Origin: Sphingobacterium multivorum
Lineage (GTDB): Bacteria; Bacteroidota; Bacteroidia; Sphingobacteriales; Sphingobacteriaceae
Length of the DNA: 64,000 nucleotides
Assembly: GCF_900457465.1 (NCBI RefSeq)
Contig: NZ_UAUU01000011.1
Location: 930,001-994,000 of the forward strand
Direction: 5' to 3'
Numbering within the stretch: the stretch's first letter is position 1; every line of letters starts with the position of its first letter. The translations under genes were made by a program, and so were the position numbers. Below are positions 1 through 8,826 of the stretch, piece after piece. Below the pieces are notes generated by a model. The model was not told the DNA's origin. It worked only from the letters and a program-made list of their open reading frames with translations, and did not search any database.

Positions 1-184
1 CATGTTTGTTAAAGCTATCTCTGGCTTGGTTATGATGAGAATGCCCGGAATGCCCATGTCCTGATTTTTGTACATGAGAAACTGAGCTACCGCCAACGGG
101 AACCAGTGCCATGCCACAAAGCGGGCATTTGCCTGGTTCGTCTTTTAGCACCTGCGGGTGCATGGGACACGTGTATTTTTTCAT
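1..184 (-). CDS. N-terminus of a CopB-like heavy-metal P-type ATPase (partial)
   Basis: The gene starts at 184 and runs off the left edge, so only about 61 codons are visible. Translation by eye gives a short heavy-metal-binding domain with CPMHP near residue 6 and CPLCGM near residue 19. A His-rich linker (GHGHSGHSHH) follows. In Bacteroidota this pairing usually precedes the membrane part of a copper/silver P-type ATPase of the CopB kind. Some RND adaptor proteins carry the same N-terminal domain, so the identity is inferred. It lies 18 bp downstream of a small conserved gene and is the last visible member of the left-hand copper gene run. Confidence 0.65.
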   Translation of the reverse strand, partial: MKKYTCPMHPQVLKDEPGKCPLCGMALVPVGGSSVSHVQKSGHGHSGHSHHNQARDSFNKH

Positions 185-202
185 AATAAGGGGTTTTAAA
201 AG

Positions 203-508
203 TTATGTTGCACTTAATTTTTTTGCCATCTCATGGGTCATTTCTTCGGCATAAGCACCATAGGCATCCACAAGTACGCCTTTATTCTTACCATCATTGG
301 ACGATATGGCATAAATCACGGCATTGTTATCAGGACTGCTGTCGAGGCTTTCAAACCTATGGGTTTCCGTAACCGTAAAATCCTCCGGTTTTAGTTTCAG
401 GCTCCTTGACGCACAGTACAGGCAGTCCGGCAACAGACTAAAGTCCATACTGTACCCACGCTGTCTTAGGTCTTTAAGCGCCTGCACCATGTCATTGTAC
501 TGTACCAT
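203..508 (-). CDS. small conserved protein labelled phosphoribosylpyrophosphate synthetase in Bacteroidota
   Basis: A 101-residue soluble protein with no signal peptide or membrane segment. Similar short proteins in Bacteroidota carry the name phosphoribosylpyrophosphate synthetase. At this length it cannot be a full PRPP synthetase, which is about 310 residues, and no PRPP-binding loop is visible. It shares its layout (LRQRGY near the start, VIYAISS and then a GVLVDAYGAY stretch near the end) with the protein at 15420-15758, so the window holds two paralogues. Both sit inside metal-resistance runs. The function is not known to me; it may be a regulator or an accessory of metal homeostasis. 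Confidence 0.6.
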   Translation of the reverse strand: MVQYNDMVQALKDLRQRGYSMDFSLLPDCLYCASRSLKLKPEDFTVTETHRFESLDSSPDNNAVIYAISSNDGKNKGVLVDAYGAYAEEMTHEMAKKLSAT

Positions 509-522
509 AGCTTTCAGACCTG

Positions 523-1398
523 TTATTTAATGGTTTCGACCGTACTGCCGCAGGTAAGCATCTGTGAGCCGTAATATGGGTTTTTAACAGCATTCTCTTT
601 ACTTAGCCAATTGGCTCCCTTACCTCCATTGTACATAGGGCAGTGCTGGTAATAAACGGGAGTATCCTGTTTAGACACTTTGGCCAGTGTGTAGATGCTT
701 CCCGAAAGTGCCGCAAAAGCACTTCTTTGTTTTGCAACATCTTTTGATTTTGAAATGCTTTCCGCATTGGCGGTCAAGTCCTGCATCACTTTCATCCAAG
801 CCGTATGTTCCTCTGCCGATAGCTTATTCATATCGACTGCTTTAAGGGATGCAGCCAATTCAGCGGCTTTGGCAGATGCGGTCGCCGCATCGGTTTTTAT
901 CAAAGCATCTTTCACTGAAAAGTAGTTGTCAAATACAGCCTTTAGCTGTGATTGGTTTTGGGCTGCATCTTTGTTAGCTGCCATTTGACTATGGTCGTGA
1001 TTGCCATGTCCGGCATTCATGTCCATTCCCGCCTCCTTGTTTTTGGCAACCGTCTTCACTGGTCTATCATACTGGCAGCAACCAGCCAGTTTAGCATATA
1101 CGTCATCCGGCGCACGGAACTTCTCACTGTCATAACCAGCCAAAGCGATACGTTTCAGGATTTCATCCTGATTTGTTTTGTCGCCGCCATAGGTGAGCGT
1201 AGCCATCTTGGTATCTTTGTTCCAGTCCACACTGGCTACCTTTTTTACGTTACCTGCCTTTTCGATGGTGGTTTTGCATATACCACAATTGCCGTAAATC
1301 TTTACGGTTTCTGTTTTCGCATTCTTGATTTGTGCGAAGCCGTTTATTGATGATAGTAATACGGCGATTACCATCACTATTTTTGATAATGATTTCAT
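523..1398 (-). CDS. periplasmic HMA-domain protein with DUF3347
   Basis: A 291-residue exported protein. Residues 1-22 form a signal peptide ending in GFAQ. Residues about 28-95 form a heavy-metal-associated fold with the GNCGICK metal-binding Cys pair. After a Met/His-rich linker (MDMNAGHGNHDH) comes a helical region matching DUF3347, a domain I associate with CusB-type and copper-binding proteins of Bacteroidota. The C-terminus has CPMYNGGKGANWLS and a last Cys, typical of this domain. It probably binds copper in the periplasm and hands it to an efflux pump. It lies between the CopB-like ATPase and the CopZ/CopA genes, all on one strand. Confidence 0.8.
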   Translation of the reverse strand: MKSLSKIVMVIAVLLSSINGFAQIKNAKTETVKIYGNCGICKTTIEKAGNVKKVASVDWNKDTKMATLTYGGDKTNQDEILKRIALAGYDSEKFRAPDDVYAKLAGCCQYDRPVKTVAKNKEAGMDMNAGHGNHDHSQMAANKDAAQNQSQLKAVFDNYFSVKDALIKTDAATASAKAAELAASLKAVDMNKLSAEEHTAWMKVMQDLTANAESISKSKDVAKQRSAFAALSGSIYTLAKVSKQDTPVYYQHCPMYNGGKGANWLSKENAVKNPYYGSQMLTCGSTVETIK

Positions 1399-1535
1399 AA
1401 TAATTACATTTTGAGAAACGGGGGATTGATAAACCCATTTCTGTTTTAAATTTTAAATAAATGATACAAATAGGGGATTTGCAAAAGCCGGAACAGCTTC
1501 TGACAGGACATACCTATGGCTATCAGGCCATAGTT

Positions 1536-1922
1536 TTAGCTTATTTTAGGCGGTAGCCAAATGGAGAAAAAGCCCGAAGAATAGTAGGCTTCTTTGAAAC
1601 CGAATTTTTGCTTTTTAGCTGCTGCTAAGTGATTTTTTGCCTTTAATTCGATTACGGTTGGGACATTTAGGGAAGTGGTTGAAGCACCGCACCTGCAAGA
1701 GCTGTGGGAACAACCGCCCCCGCATTTGTCACTTTTGCATTTTTTACAGGATTTGCTCTTGCAACCTTTTTTATGTTCTGATTTTTTGGATTTCTCCTTT
1801 GAGCAGAAAGACTGCTCGGTCTTTGTTGAATTTTTGGAACAGGCATAGCTCTGACTTGGCATCATAAAGAAAACCAAACAGAACAATGTCAAAATGCCTA
1901 TATGTATTCTATAATTTTTCAA
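1536..1922 (-). CDS. Cys/Lys-rich secreted protein, possible metal-binding protein
   Basis: A 128-residue protein with an N-terminal hydrophobic export signal (residues about 7-27, ending SYAC). A low-complexity middle is full of Cys, Lys and Ser, including KSCKKCKSDKCGGGCSHSSC. No enzyme fold is apparent. The Cys density and the copper-gene neighbourhood suggest extracytoplasmic metal binding, but this is inference. The C-terminus FSIWLPPKIS resembles the tail of the protein at 14621-14947 (NIWQPPKINT), although the rest differs. About 115 bp of AT-rich DNA separate it from the terminator-like hairpin downstream. Confidence 0.55.
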   Translation of the reverse strand: MKNYRIHIGILTLFCLVFFMMPSQSYACSKNSTKTEQSFCSKEKSKKSEHKKGCKSKSCKKCKSDKCGGGCSHSSCRCGASTTSLNVPTVIELKAKNHLAAAKKQKFGFKEAYYSSGFFSIWLPPKIS

Positions 1923-2036
1923 CGCAACAAAGTTACAAATTAAATTGGTTTTTTATATCGTTTTACGTTTTTTTTTGCTATATGGAAAAATAATGCCATA
2001 TACGCAATAACCTATCGTCTTTTTTCAGAATTGATA

Positions 2037-2093
2037 AAATGCCCTTTTTCATCAACCCAACCTCATGGAAATTCGGTCGGAAAAAGGGCATTT
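2037..2093 (-). terminator. strong inverted repeat, probable terminator after the copZ-like gene
   Basis: Arms 2037-2050 and 2080-2093 are perfect 14-base complements (AAATGCCCTTTTTC against its complement) around a 29-base loop. It starts about 15 bp past the stop of the minus-strand HMA gene at 2109. An A/T-rich tail follows on that strand. The loop is longer than in a textbook intrinsic terminator. Confidence 0.5.
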
Positions 2094-2108
2094 CAAAAAG
2101 TTGCTGGC

Positions 2109-2330
2109 TTAGGCATCCAAAGGTTCTATTTTGAAGCCTGCCTTTTGCACGGTCGATATTACTTCCTGCTCGGTAATGCCCTCGGACTTCACGGTAAGTA
2201 CCTTGTCCTTGTTGGCCGTGTCCACTTCCCAATGGCAGATGCCCTCTGCCTTGTCCAAGTGCGGCTTTACAGATGCGATACAGCCGCCGCAATTGATGTT
2301 CGTCTTGAATTGAAATTGTTTATTTTCCAT
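2109..2330 (-). CDS. CopZ-like heavy-metal-associated chaperone
   Basis: A 73-residue single HMA domain. The metal site is NCGGC at about residues 14-18, where the more usual form is MTCxxC. The rest follows the ferredoxin-like babbabb plan and ends in KAGFKIEPLDA. It should be a cytosolic copper(I) carrier that passes copper to the CopA ATPase encoded 99 bp upstream on the same strand. Its length is normal for the family. The start at 2330 is the only ATG giving a whole domain. Confidence 0.8.
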   Translation of the reverse strand: MENKQFQFKTNINCGGCIASVKPHLDKAEGICHWEVDTANKDKVLTVKSEGITEQEVISTVQKAGFKIEPLDA

Positions 2331-2429
2331 TGTTTACAAATTTTAGAGTTATCTGATAATGCAAATTTCCGTACTATTCAGTTAGTTATTGTTGTGTAAT
2401 TTCTTGTTTGATTTGTGAGATTTACTGTT

Positions 2430-4841
2430 TTATTTCTTCCACTTCAACCGCAGGCTGTTACTGACCACGCTCACGCTGCTCAATGCCATTGCCGCACCCG
2501 CAATCATCGGGTTGAGCAGGAAGCCGTTAACAGGGTAAAGGATGCCTGCCGCTACCGGAATGCCGATTACGTTGTAGATAAACGCCCAGAACAGGTTTTG
2601 CTTGATGGTGGCTACGGTCTGTTTGGACAAGCGTATTGCCTGCGGTATCTTGGTCAGGTCGGACGAAATGATGGTCATCTTGGCTACGTCCATTGCGATG
2701 TCGCTGCCTTTGCCCATTGCGATACTTACATCGGCTGTTGCCAATGCGGTGCTGTCGTTGATACCATCGCCCACCATTGCCACTACCTTTCCTTTACTTT
2801 GCAGTTCTTTCACAAAGTCGGCTTTATGCTGTGGCAAAACTTCGGCTTTGTAATGCTTGATGCCTGTCTGCTCCGCAATGGCTTTAGCGGTAGCTTCATT
2901 ATCTCCGGTCAGCATATACAGGTCAATGCCCATTTCCTGCATTTCCCGGATAGCCTGCACCGATGTTTCCTTAATCTTATCGGCGATAGCGATTACAGCA
3001 AGAGCCTTTTTGCTGTTTGCAAACCAGATAACGGTTTTAGACTGTTTGCCCCATTCTTCGGCCTGGTCTTGTAATTCTCCGGCAATGGCAATGTTGTTTT
3101 CTGCCAATAGCTTTTTGTTGCCTACATAATAGGTTTCGTTGTCATGGTCTGCTTTTGCGCCTTTGCCCGTAATGCTGTCGAACATGGATAAAGAGGTGGC
3201 CGCTACATCGCCAAGATGCTTCACTACGGCTTCTGCCAATGGATGCTCGGATTGCTTTTCGATGCTCAAAAGGATTTCTTTTGCAGTGTCCTCATTGTTC
3301 AGCCATTTAATGCCCGTTACCTGTGGTCTTCCCTCGGTGATGGTTCCGGTTTTGTCCAAAACGATGGCATTTACTTTTTTGGCCAGTTCCAAACTTTCGG
3401 CATCCTTTATCAAAATGCCATTTTCAGCACCTTTACCAACGCCTACCATAATAGCGGTGGGTGTCGCTAAGCCTAAAGCACAGGGGCAGGCAATGACCAA
3501 TACCGTAACGGCTGCCAACAGACCTTGAACAACCCCGTTTTCGCCTCCCAAAATCAACCATAGCGTAAATGTCAGGATGGCAATACCTATCACTGTGGGA
3601 ACAAAGATGCCCGCAATCCTATCGACCAGTTTCTGTACGGGTGCTTTGCTTCCCTGTGCATCCTGCACCCTTTTGATGATGTGGGCAAGCATGGTTTCTT
3701 TGCCCACTTTTACCGCCCTGAACCGGAAGCTGCCTTTTTGGTTAATCGTTCCTGCAAATACTTTTTCTTTTTCTTTTTTCAATACAGGTACAGGCTCACC
3801 GCTTAACATGCTTTCGTCCACATACGAATTGCCCGATATGACCATGCCGTCTACCGCAATCTTTTCACCGGGCTTTACGAGTATCACATCGCCTGCGCTT
3901 ACGTCTTCGATAGCGGTCTGCTTTTCCGTTCCGTCCGCCTGTACCACGATGACCGTTTTTGGCTGCAAGCCCATCAGCTTCTTAATGGCTGAAGAGGTGT
4001 TGCCTTTGGCTCTTTCTTCCAGCAGTTTTCCCAAGAGGATGAATGCGATAATAACGGCAGCCGCTTCAAAATATACGTGAGCATGCAGTCCCCGTTGATG
4101 CCAAAAGTCGGCAAACAGCATATTGAAAACACTGAACAGGTAGGCAATACCTGTACTCAATGCCACCAGCGTATCCATATTGGCGGAACGGTGCTTTGCC
4201 TGCTTCCAAGCGTTTACAAAAAAATCCCTGCCCAACCATATTACAACGGGCGTGGAAAAGAGCCACATTATCGGGTCTGCATAGGGCATATCCATAAAGA
4301 ACATTCCTATGATTACCACGGGCAGGGAAAGGATAATTGCCCAAATGGTCTTGTTTTTCAAGGTTCGGAATTTCTTTTCGTGGATGGCTTCGAGCGTTTC
4401 CTGCTGCTTGGTTTCGTCTTCAATCAATAGGTCGTAACCTACTCCCTGAACCGCTTTTTGCAGGGTGGAGGCATCGGTCATATTGGGCAGATATTCCACG
4501 GTAAGATTGCCCGTTGCAAAGTTCACGGAAGCATTAACTACTCCCGGTTGGTATTTCACAATGCTTTCGGCACTGCCCGCACAGGATGCACAGGTCATGC
4601 CCAATACCGGAAAAGCACTTTTAACCGTAGGAACTCCGTAACCTAAATCTTTAATTGCCTTAACAGCCTCGCCTACGGTTTCATTGCTATCTACTGTAAT
4701 CGCTGCCCTTCGGTTGTTCAGCTCTACTTTATGGGTTTCTACGCCTTTTACCTGTGCCAATCCCTTTTCAACGATTAATGCACAGTGTTCGCTTTCTACA
4801 TCCTCCAATGGAATGTATATATTTTCTCTGTTTGTCGCCAT
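2430..4841 (-). CDS. copA: copper-exporting P-type ATPase
   Basis: About 803 residues from the ATG at 4841; an in-frame start nine codons earlier gives a less convincing N-terminus. All P1B-ATPase parts are visible: two HMA repeats (the first degenerate, with no CxxC; the second GMTCASC near residue 82), eight membrane helices, the copper site CPC in ACPCALGLATP, the phosphorylation site DKTGT, the HP motif SEHP, TGDN and GDGIND. The last helices carry YN and MALSS, the residues that mark copper(I) specificity in CopA. It pumps Cu+ out of the cytoplasm. The CopZ-like gene lies downstream and the AraC-type regulator upstream, suggesting one copper-responsive unit. Confidence 0.92.
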   Translation of the reverse strand: MATNRENIYIPLEDVESEHCALIVEKGLAQVKGVETHKVELNNRRAAITVDSNETVGEAVKAIKDLGYGVPTVKSAFPVLGMTCASCAGSAESIVKYQPGVVNASVNFATGNLTVEYLPNMTDASTLQKAVQGVGYDLLIEDETKQQETLEAIHEKKFRTLKNKTIWAIILSLPVVIIGMFFMDMPYADPIMWLFSTPVVIWLGRDFFVNAWKQAKHRSANMDTLVALSTGIAYLFSVFNMLFADFWHQRGLHAHVYFEAAAVIIAFILLGKLLEERAKGNTSSAIKKLMGLQPKTVIVVQADGTEKQTAIEDVSAGDVILVKPGEKIAVDGMVISGNSYVDESMLSGEPVPVLKKEKEKVFAGTINQKGSFRFRAVKVGKETMLAHIIKRVQDAQGSKAPVQKLVDRIAGIFVPTVIGIAILTFTLWLILGGENGVVQGLLAAVTVLVIACPCALGLATPTAIMVGVGKGAENGILIKDAESLELAKKVNAIVLDKTGTITEGRPQVTGIKWLNNEDTAKEILLSIEKQSEHPLAEAVVKHLGDVAATSLSMFDSITGKGAKADHDNETYYVGNKKLLAENNIAIAGELQDQAEEWGKQSKTVIWFANSKKALAVIAIADKIKETSVQAIREMQEMGIDLYMLTGDNEATAKAIAEQTGIKHYKAEVLPQHKADFVKELQSKGKVVAMVGDGINDSTALATADVSIAMGKGSDIAMDVAKMTIISSDLTKIPQAIRLSKQTVATIKQNLFWAFIYNVIGIPVAAGILYPVNGFLLNPMIAGAAMALSSVSVVSNSLRLKWKK

Positions 4842-4929
4842 ATTTGCCTGCTTTAATTTACAATACAAAATTGGCTATTATATTTATGGGTACTGTTGTG
4901 AAATTTTGGATTTGATTTGTAAGATTTAC

Positions 4930-5493
4930 TTACACTTTATCCAACGGTTTTCTTTTATCCTCTTTAATCTGTTTGAAATGGCTTGGTGTTAGCCCGGTAA
5001 CTTTTTTAAACTGGTTACTCAAATATGCCACGCTCGAATAATTTAGGCGGTTCGCAATCTCACTTAATGACAACTCATCATACACCAACAATTCTTTGAC
5101 TTTCTCCACCTTTTGGGCGATAAAGTATTTTTCAATGGTTGTACCCTCTACCTCTGAAAACAGATTGGACAGGTAATTGTAATCGTGATGCAATTTGTCA
5201 CTCAATACATCGGAAAGGTTGGTTTTTACATCACTATCCTGATGGTGTACCAGGTCAATGATAATGTTCTTTATCTTTTCTATTATCCTGCCTTTTTTAT
5301 CGTCAATTACTTCAAATCCTAATGGCTCTAAAGTTTTGGACAAATTCTCTTTTTCCAGAGATGTTATTTCTTTGGAAAGAATAACTTCGCCCAGTTTTAT
5401 ATTTTTAGCATCTAATCCCAGTTTTTCCAATTCGTTTTGTACCACCATAATGCAACGGTCGCAAACCATATTTTTAATAAAGATTGTATTCAT
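4930..5493 (-). CDS. AraC-family regulator with an HMA-like N-terminus
   Basis: A 187-residue protein. The first 65 residues look like a short heavy-metal-associated domain (IFIKNMVCDRC, then LEPLGFEVIDD), the kind that binds soft metals through two Cys. Residues about 85-180 form an AraC-type double helix-turn-helix (LSLSEIANRLNYSSVAYLS, then FKKVTGLTPSHFK). It lies 88 bp upstream of copA on the same strand. The simplest reading is that it senses copper through the N-terminal Cys pair and controls copA and copZ. Metal sensing is inferred from the domain mix. The length is typical for this compact Bacteroidota regulator group. Confidence 0.82.
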   Translation of the reverse strand: MNTIFIKNMVCDRCIMVVQNELEKLGLDAKNIKLGEVILSKEITSLEKENLSKTLEPLGFEVIDDKKGRIIEKIKNIIIDLVHHQDSDVKTNLSDVLSDKLHHDYNYLSNLFSEVEGTTIEKYFIAQKVEKVKELLVYDELSLSEIANRLNYSSVAYLSNQFKKVTGLTPSHFKQIKEDKRKPLDKV

Positions 5494-5608
5494 ATTTATT
5501 TACTGACTACGTTTAGTATTTAATACATAAGCAATAAACAAATTTACAATTTAAGTTTAATTACTCTGACTTCTTGCCAAGAGGAATAAAGCCTGTGTAC
5601 ATATATAC

Positions 5609-6432
5609 TTACTGTTTTTCATCTTGTTCGTCCATTTTCTTTATCAGTGCTTCACACAGCCTGTCGAGGAATTTCGTTCGGTTTATTTTGCGGGCTTTAA
5701 GTTCCATAAACGTATGGTAAAAGTCGCCTAACTCAATATTGAAGGCATCTTCAAACGTTTTGGCTATCAATTTTATTTCTGTATTCCCATTGTTAAATGC
5801 ACCGTGGGAGTACAGTGCATAAATGAGTTCCGTGAGTGCAGTTTTGCTTGCTGTCCATATCAACGAATTATCTGAAACCTTTTTAACGTTGATGTTATTT
5901 AACCTGTCTTCCAAATATACCTGTATCAGGTCATTAGCAATTATCTTGGCAACCTTATAATCGTGCGAAGTAGAAAAGCGATGGTCTGCCTCAAAATAAA
6001 AAGTGTCTAACCATAGTCTTATATCGTGCTTGCCACGTACAAAAAATTGTTCGTCAAAGAAAGAATTATTGCTACGGTAATACTTATAAAAATCAAGGTT
6101 ATTTTCAAAGAACCTTTTTAGCTTTTTCAGTTCTTTGACAAAATATTTCTTGGTACGCTTATTTCCATACGGTCTTCTCGTTTCGATTTTATAGATGGCA
6201 TTATAATAGATGAGCTTTGAAACGATAATTGGCTTTTGATATTTAAAAAAGCGAATTTCTTCATCAACATTCTTAAATCCTCTTTTTAAAATATATTTTT
6301 TTACGTCGAATAAACATTTGATAATAAGTTGTATAACTGCTTCAATGCGTTCTATCGAACAGTCTGCTTCAATCTCAAATTCTTTGATTTCGTTTTCCAG
6401 CTTAGCCAGCGTTTCGTTATAAATTTATCCAT
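5609..6432 (-). pseudogene. rteC: RteC-like regulator, first copy, frameshifted at its start
   Basis: The reading frame is open from 6420 to 5609 and encodes an RteC-type protein (KLENEIKEFEIEAD, later FYKYYRSNN, then WTASKTALTELIYALYS). RteC controls excision in CTnDOT-type elements. No ATG opens this frame. An ATG at 6432 reads MDKF and then leaves the frame. One extra T in the T3 run at 6421-6423 would give MDKFYNETLAKLE, an ordinary RteC start. This is either a true one-base loss, a sequencing error or an unusual ATT start. A start at the internal TTG (5914) would make only the last 101 residues. The second copy at 32734-33569 is also broken. Confidence 0.75.
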
Positions 6433-6764
6433 CCGTTATCCTAAATCTATTTTTTAAACAATAATAGAGAAACCCAAATACTGTCATATTTGAAAGAAAT
6501 TTGCATTTTCGGGTTTCTCTTTTGGAACTTTGGTTTTTGCTCGATACAGAACTAATAAGTCCATTTTTAGTGATAGGGATAGATATAATAGTGTCTAATT
6601 TTATGTATATCAAAGCAATAAGACACAGAGCTAAAAAATATCCCAAAAAGTATCATAAAGAGCGAAGATCTTTTCTTCTTCTTCTCCTTCGACAAATTGA
6701 CATTTGATAACTTTTGCCTTTCTTACGAATTGTCTGTTTTATTCATCATTAGGATGTTCTAATC
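6433..6764. other. gene-free stretch with a 10-bp inverted repeat
   Basis: About 330 bp lie between rteC and the end of the Zn/Cd ATPase, with no convincing gene on either strand. Short open frames on both strands have no recognisable composition. Arms AGAGAAACCC (6466-6475) and GGGTTTCTCT (6511-6520) form an inverted repeat with a 35-base loop upstream of rteC. It could be an operator or a transcript hairpin. Confidence 0.35.
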
Positions 6765-8809
6765 TTAAAATTTCATCCGCTGTATCCTTACTGCGTTTAG
6801 TATAGCTAATAAGGCAACCCCAACATCGGCAAAAACAGCTTCCCACATAGTCGCTAAGCCCCAGCTCCCAAAACTAGTACAATAGCTTTTACTCCGAATG
6901 CTAAAGCTATATTTTGCCAAACGATTTTCTTTGTCTGCTTGCCTATATTGATTGCCATAGGTATTTTACTCGGTTTGTCGTCTTGTATTACCACATCTGC
7001 CGTTTCAATGGTCGCATCGCTTCCCAAACCGCCCATTGCAATACCCGCATCGCTCAAAGCCACAACAGGCGCATCGTTTACACCGTCGCCAACAAAAGCA
7101 ACGCTTCCGCCTTTGGCTTTAATTTCTTTAACTCTGTTTACTTTATCTTCAGGCAATAAATCTCCGAAAGCATTATCTATCCCCAACTGTTCCGCTACAT
7201 ACTTTACAACCGTACTTTTATCTCCGCTAAGCATAGTAGCTTTAACATTGAGCTTATGCAATAGATTTATGGTTTCCTGTGCGTCTTCTTTTATGCTGTC
7301 CGCAATGGTAATGTAACCAACAAACTTTCTATCATAAGCCACTGCGATTACCGTGTAGACAATGCTGTTCGGGTCTATGTCATAAGTAATAGAAAATTTA
7401 TCCATCAGCTTAAAATTCCCTACCAATAATTCTTTCCCATTTACATTAGCCTTTAGTCCGTGTCCTGCAATTTCCTCTATATTTTCTAATGGGATATTGT
7501 GGTTTACATCGCCTACATATTCTTGAATGGCAGTTGCTACGGGGTGGCTACTATGGCTTTCCAAAGCATTGACCATTTCTAAAATTTCTTTCTCATCAAA
7601 TGCCTTGTCAAATACAACTTCCTGAACTTTAAATACGCCCTCCGTCATTGTACCTGTCTTATCCATTACTACATTTTGTATGCTGGCAAGAACATCCAAA
7701 AAGTTGCTTCCCTTAACCAATATTCCATTTTTACTCGCTGCCCCAATTCCGCCAAAGTAGCCTAAAGGAATACTTATTACCAATGCACAAGGGCAAGAGA
7801 TAACAAGGAATACCAAAGCACGATACAACCATTGGCTGAACACATAATTTTCTACAAAGAAGTAGGGCAATGCTGTAATTAGAATAGCTAACAGTACAAC
7901 TATCGGTGTGTATATTTTTGCAAACTTTCTAATGAATAATTCTGTCGGTGCTTTTTGAGCAGTAGCATTTTGCACCAATTCTAAAATTTTACTCAGCTTG
8001 CTATCAGTATATGCAGTTGTTACTTTTACTTGTACAACGGTATTTAGGTTTATCATTCCTGCTAATACCGTATCATCTTTTGCTTTGGTGTCGGGCTTGC
8101 TTTCGCCTGTTAAAGCTGCTGTGTTGAATGATGCAGTTTCGGATAATAATGTTCCGTCTAATCCTAATTTTTCGCCGGGCTTTAATTGTATGATGTCACC
8201 AATGGTTACTGTTTCCGCCTTTACTGTTTTCGGTTGATTTTCTTTTAGAATAGTTACTTCATCGGGGCGTTGGTCAAGCAAGCTCTTGATATTTGCTTTC
8301 GCTCTTTTAACTGCTAATGACTGAAAGACTTCGCCAACAGCATAAAACAGCATTACAGCGACACCCTCTGGGTATTCACCAATGGCAAAGGCTCCAATAG
8401 TGGCAATACTCATTAGCAAAAATTCTGAAAAAACATCGCCTTTGCTAATACTTTCAAAAGCTTCTTTAATTACAGGAAATCCGACTGGTGCATACGCTAT
8501 TATATACCAAACAGTTCTTACCCAACCTTGAAACCATTCAGGTTTCAAGGCATTGTCTAAGTAAATAGCAATTAGCAATAGTACCAAAGAAATAATTCCT
8601 GGTAAAAACATTTTTATAACGCTATTTTTATCAACAGCTTCACTTCGTTCATTACTCTTTTGATTGACTTTTTCATCCGTTGAGCAACAAACATTATCAG
8701 TACTCTGCCCTGTATTTGTTTGGGCATCGTTTTTGCTTTCCTCGGTGCAGCAGAGTTGCTTGCCGTGTGCATCATAAATATGCTTGTGATTTTTATCTGT
8801 ATTTATCAT
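6765..8809 (-). pseudogene. zinc/cadmium/lead-type P-type ATPase with a frameshifted C-terminus
   Basis: The intact frame from 8809 gives 651 residues and stops at 6854. It has a Cys/His-rich leader in place of an HMA domain, then membrane helices, CPC in SCPCALVIS, DKTGT, the HP motif SHPVATAI and GDGVNDAPV. GVKAIVL in the seventh helix is typical of Zn/Cd/Pb exporters. The frame closes right after VLGAGA. One more G in the run at 6859-6862 restores GLATMWEAVFADVGVALL and a normal end at 6765. That lost tail carries the eighth helix and the Asp used for Zn2+ specificity in ZntA-type pumps. Without correction the pump is probably inactive. It is followed upstream by czcB and czcA on the same strand. 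Confidence 0.85.
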
Positions 8810-8826
8810 TGTTTAGTTATTATTGG

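Noticed and set aside
6425..6646. 73-codon minus-strand frame before rteC, with a hydrophobic start
   Set aside because: It overlaps the rteC start, has no recognisable relatives or ribosome-binding site, and competes with another frame on the plus strand.
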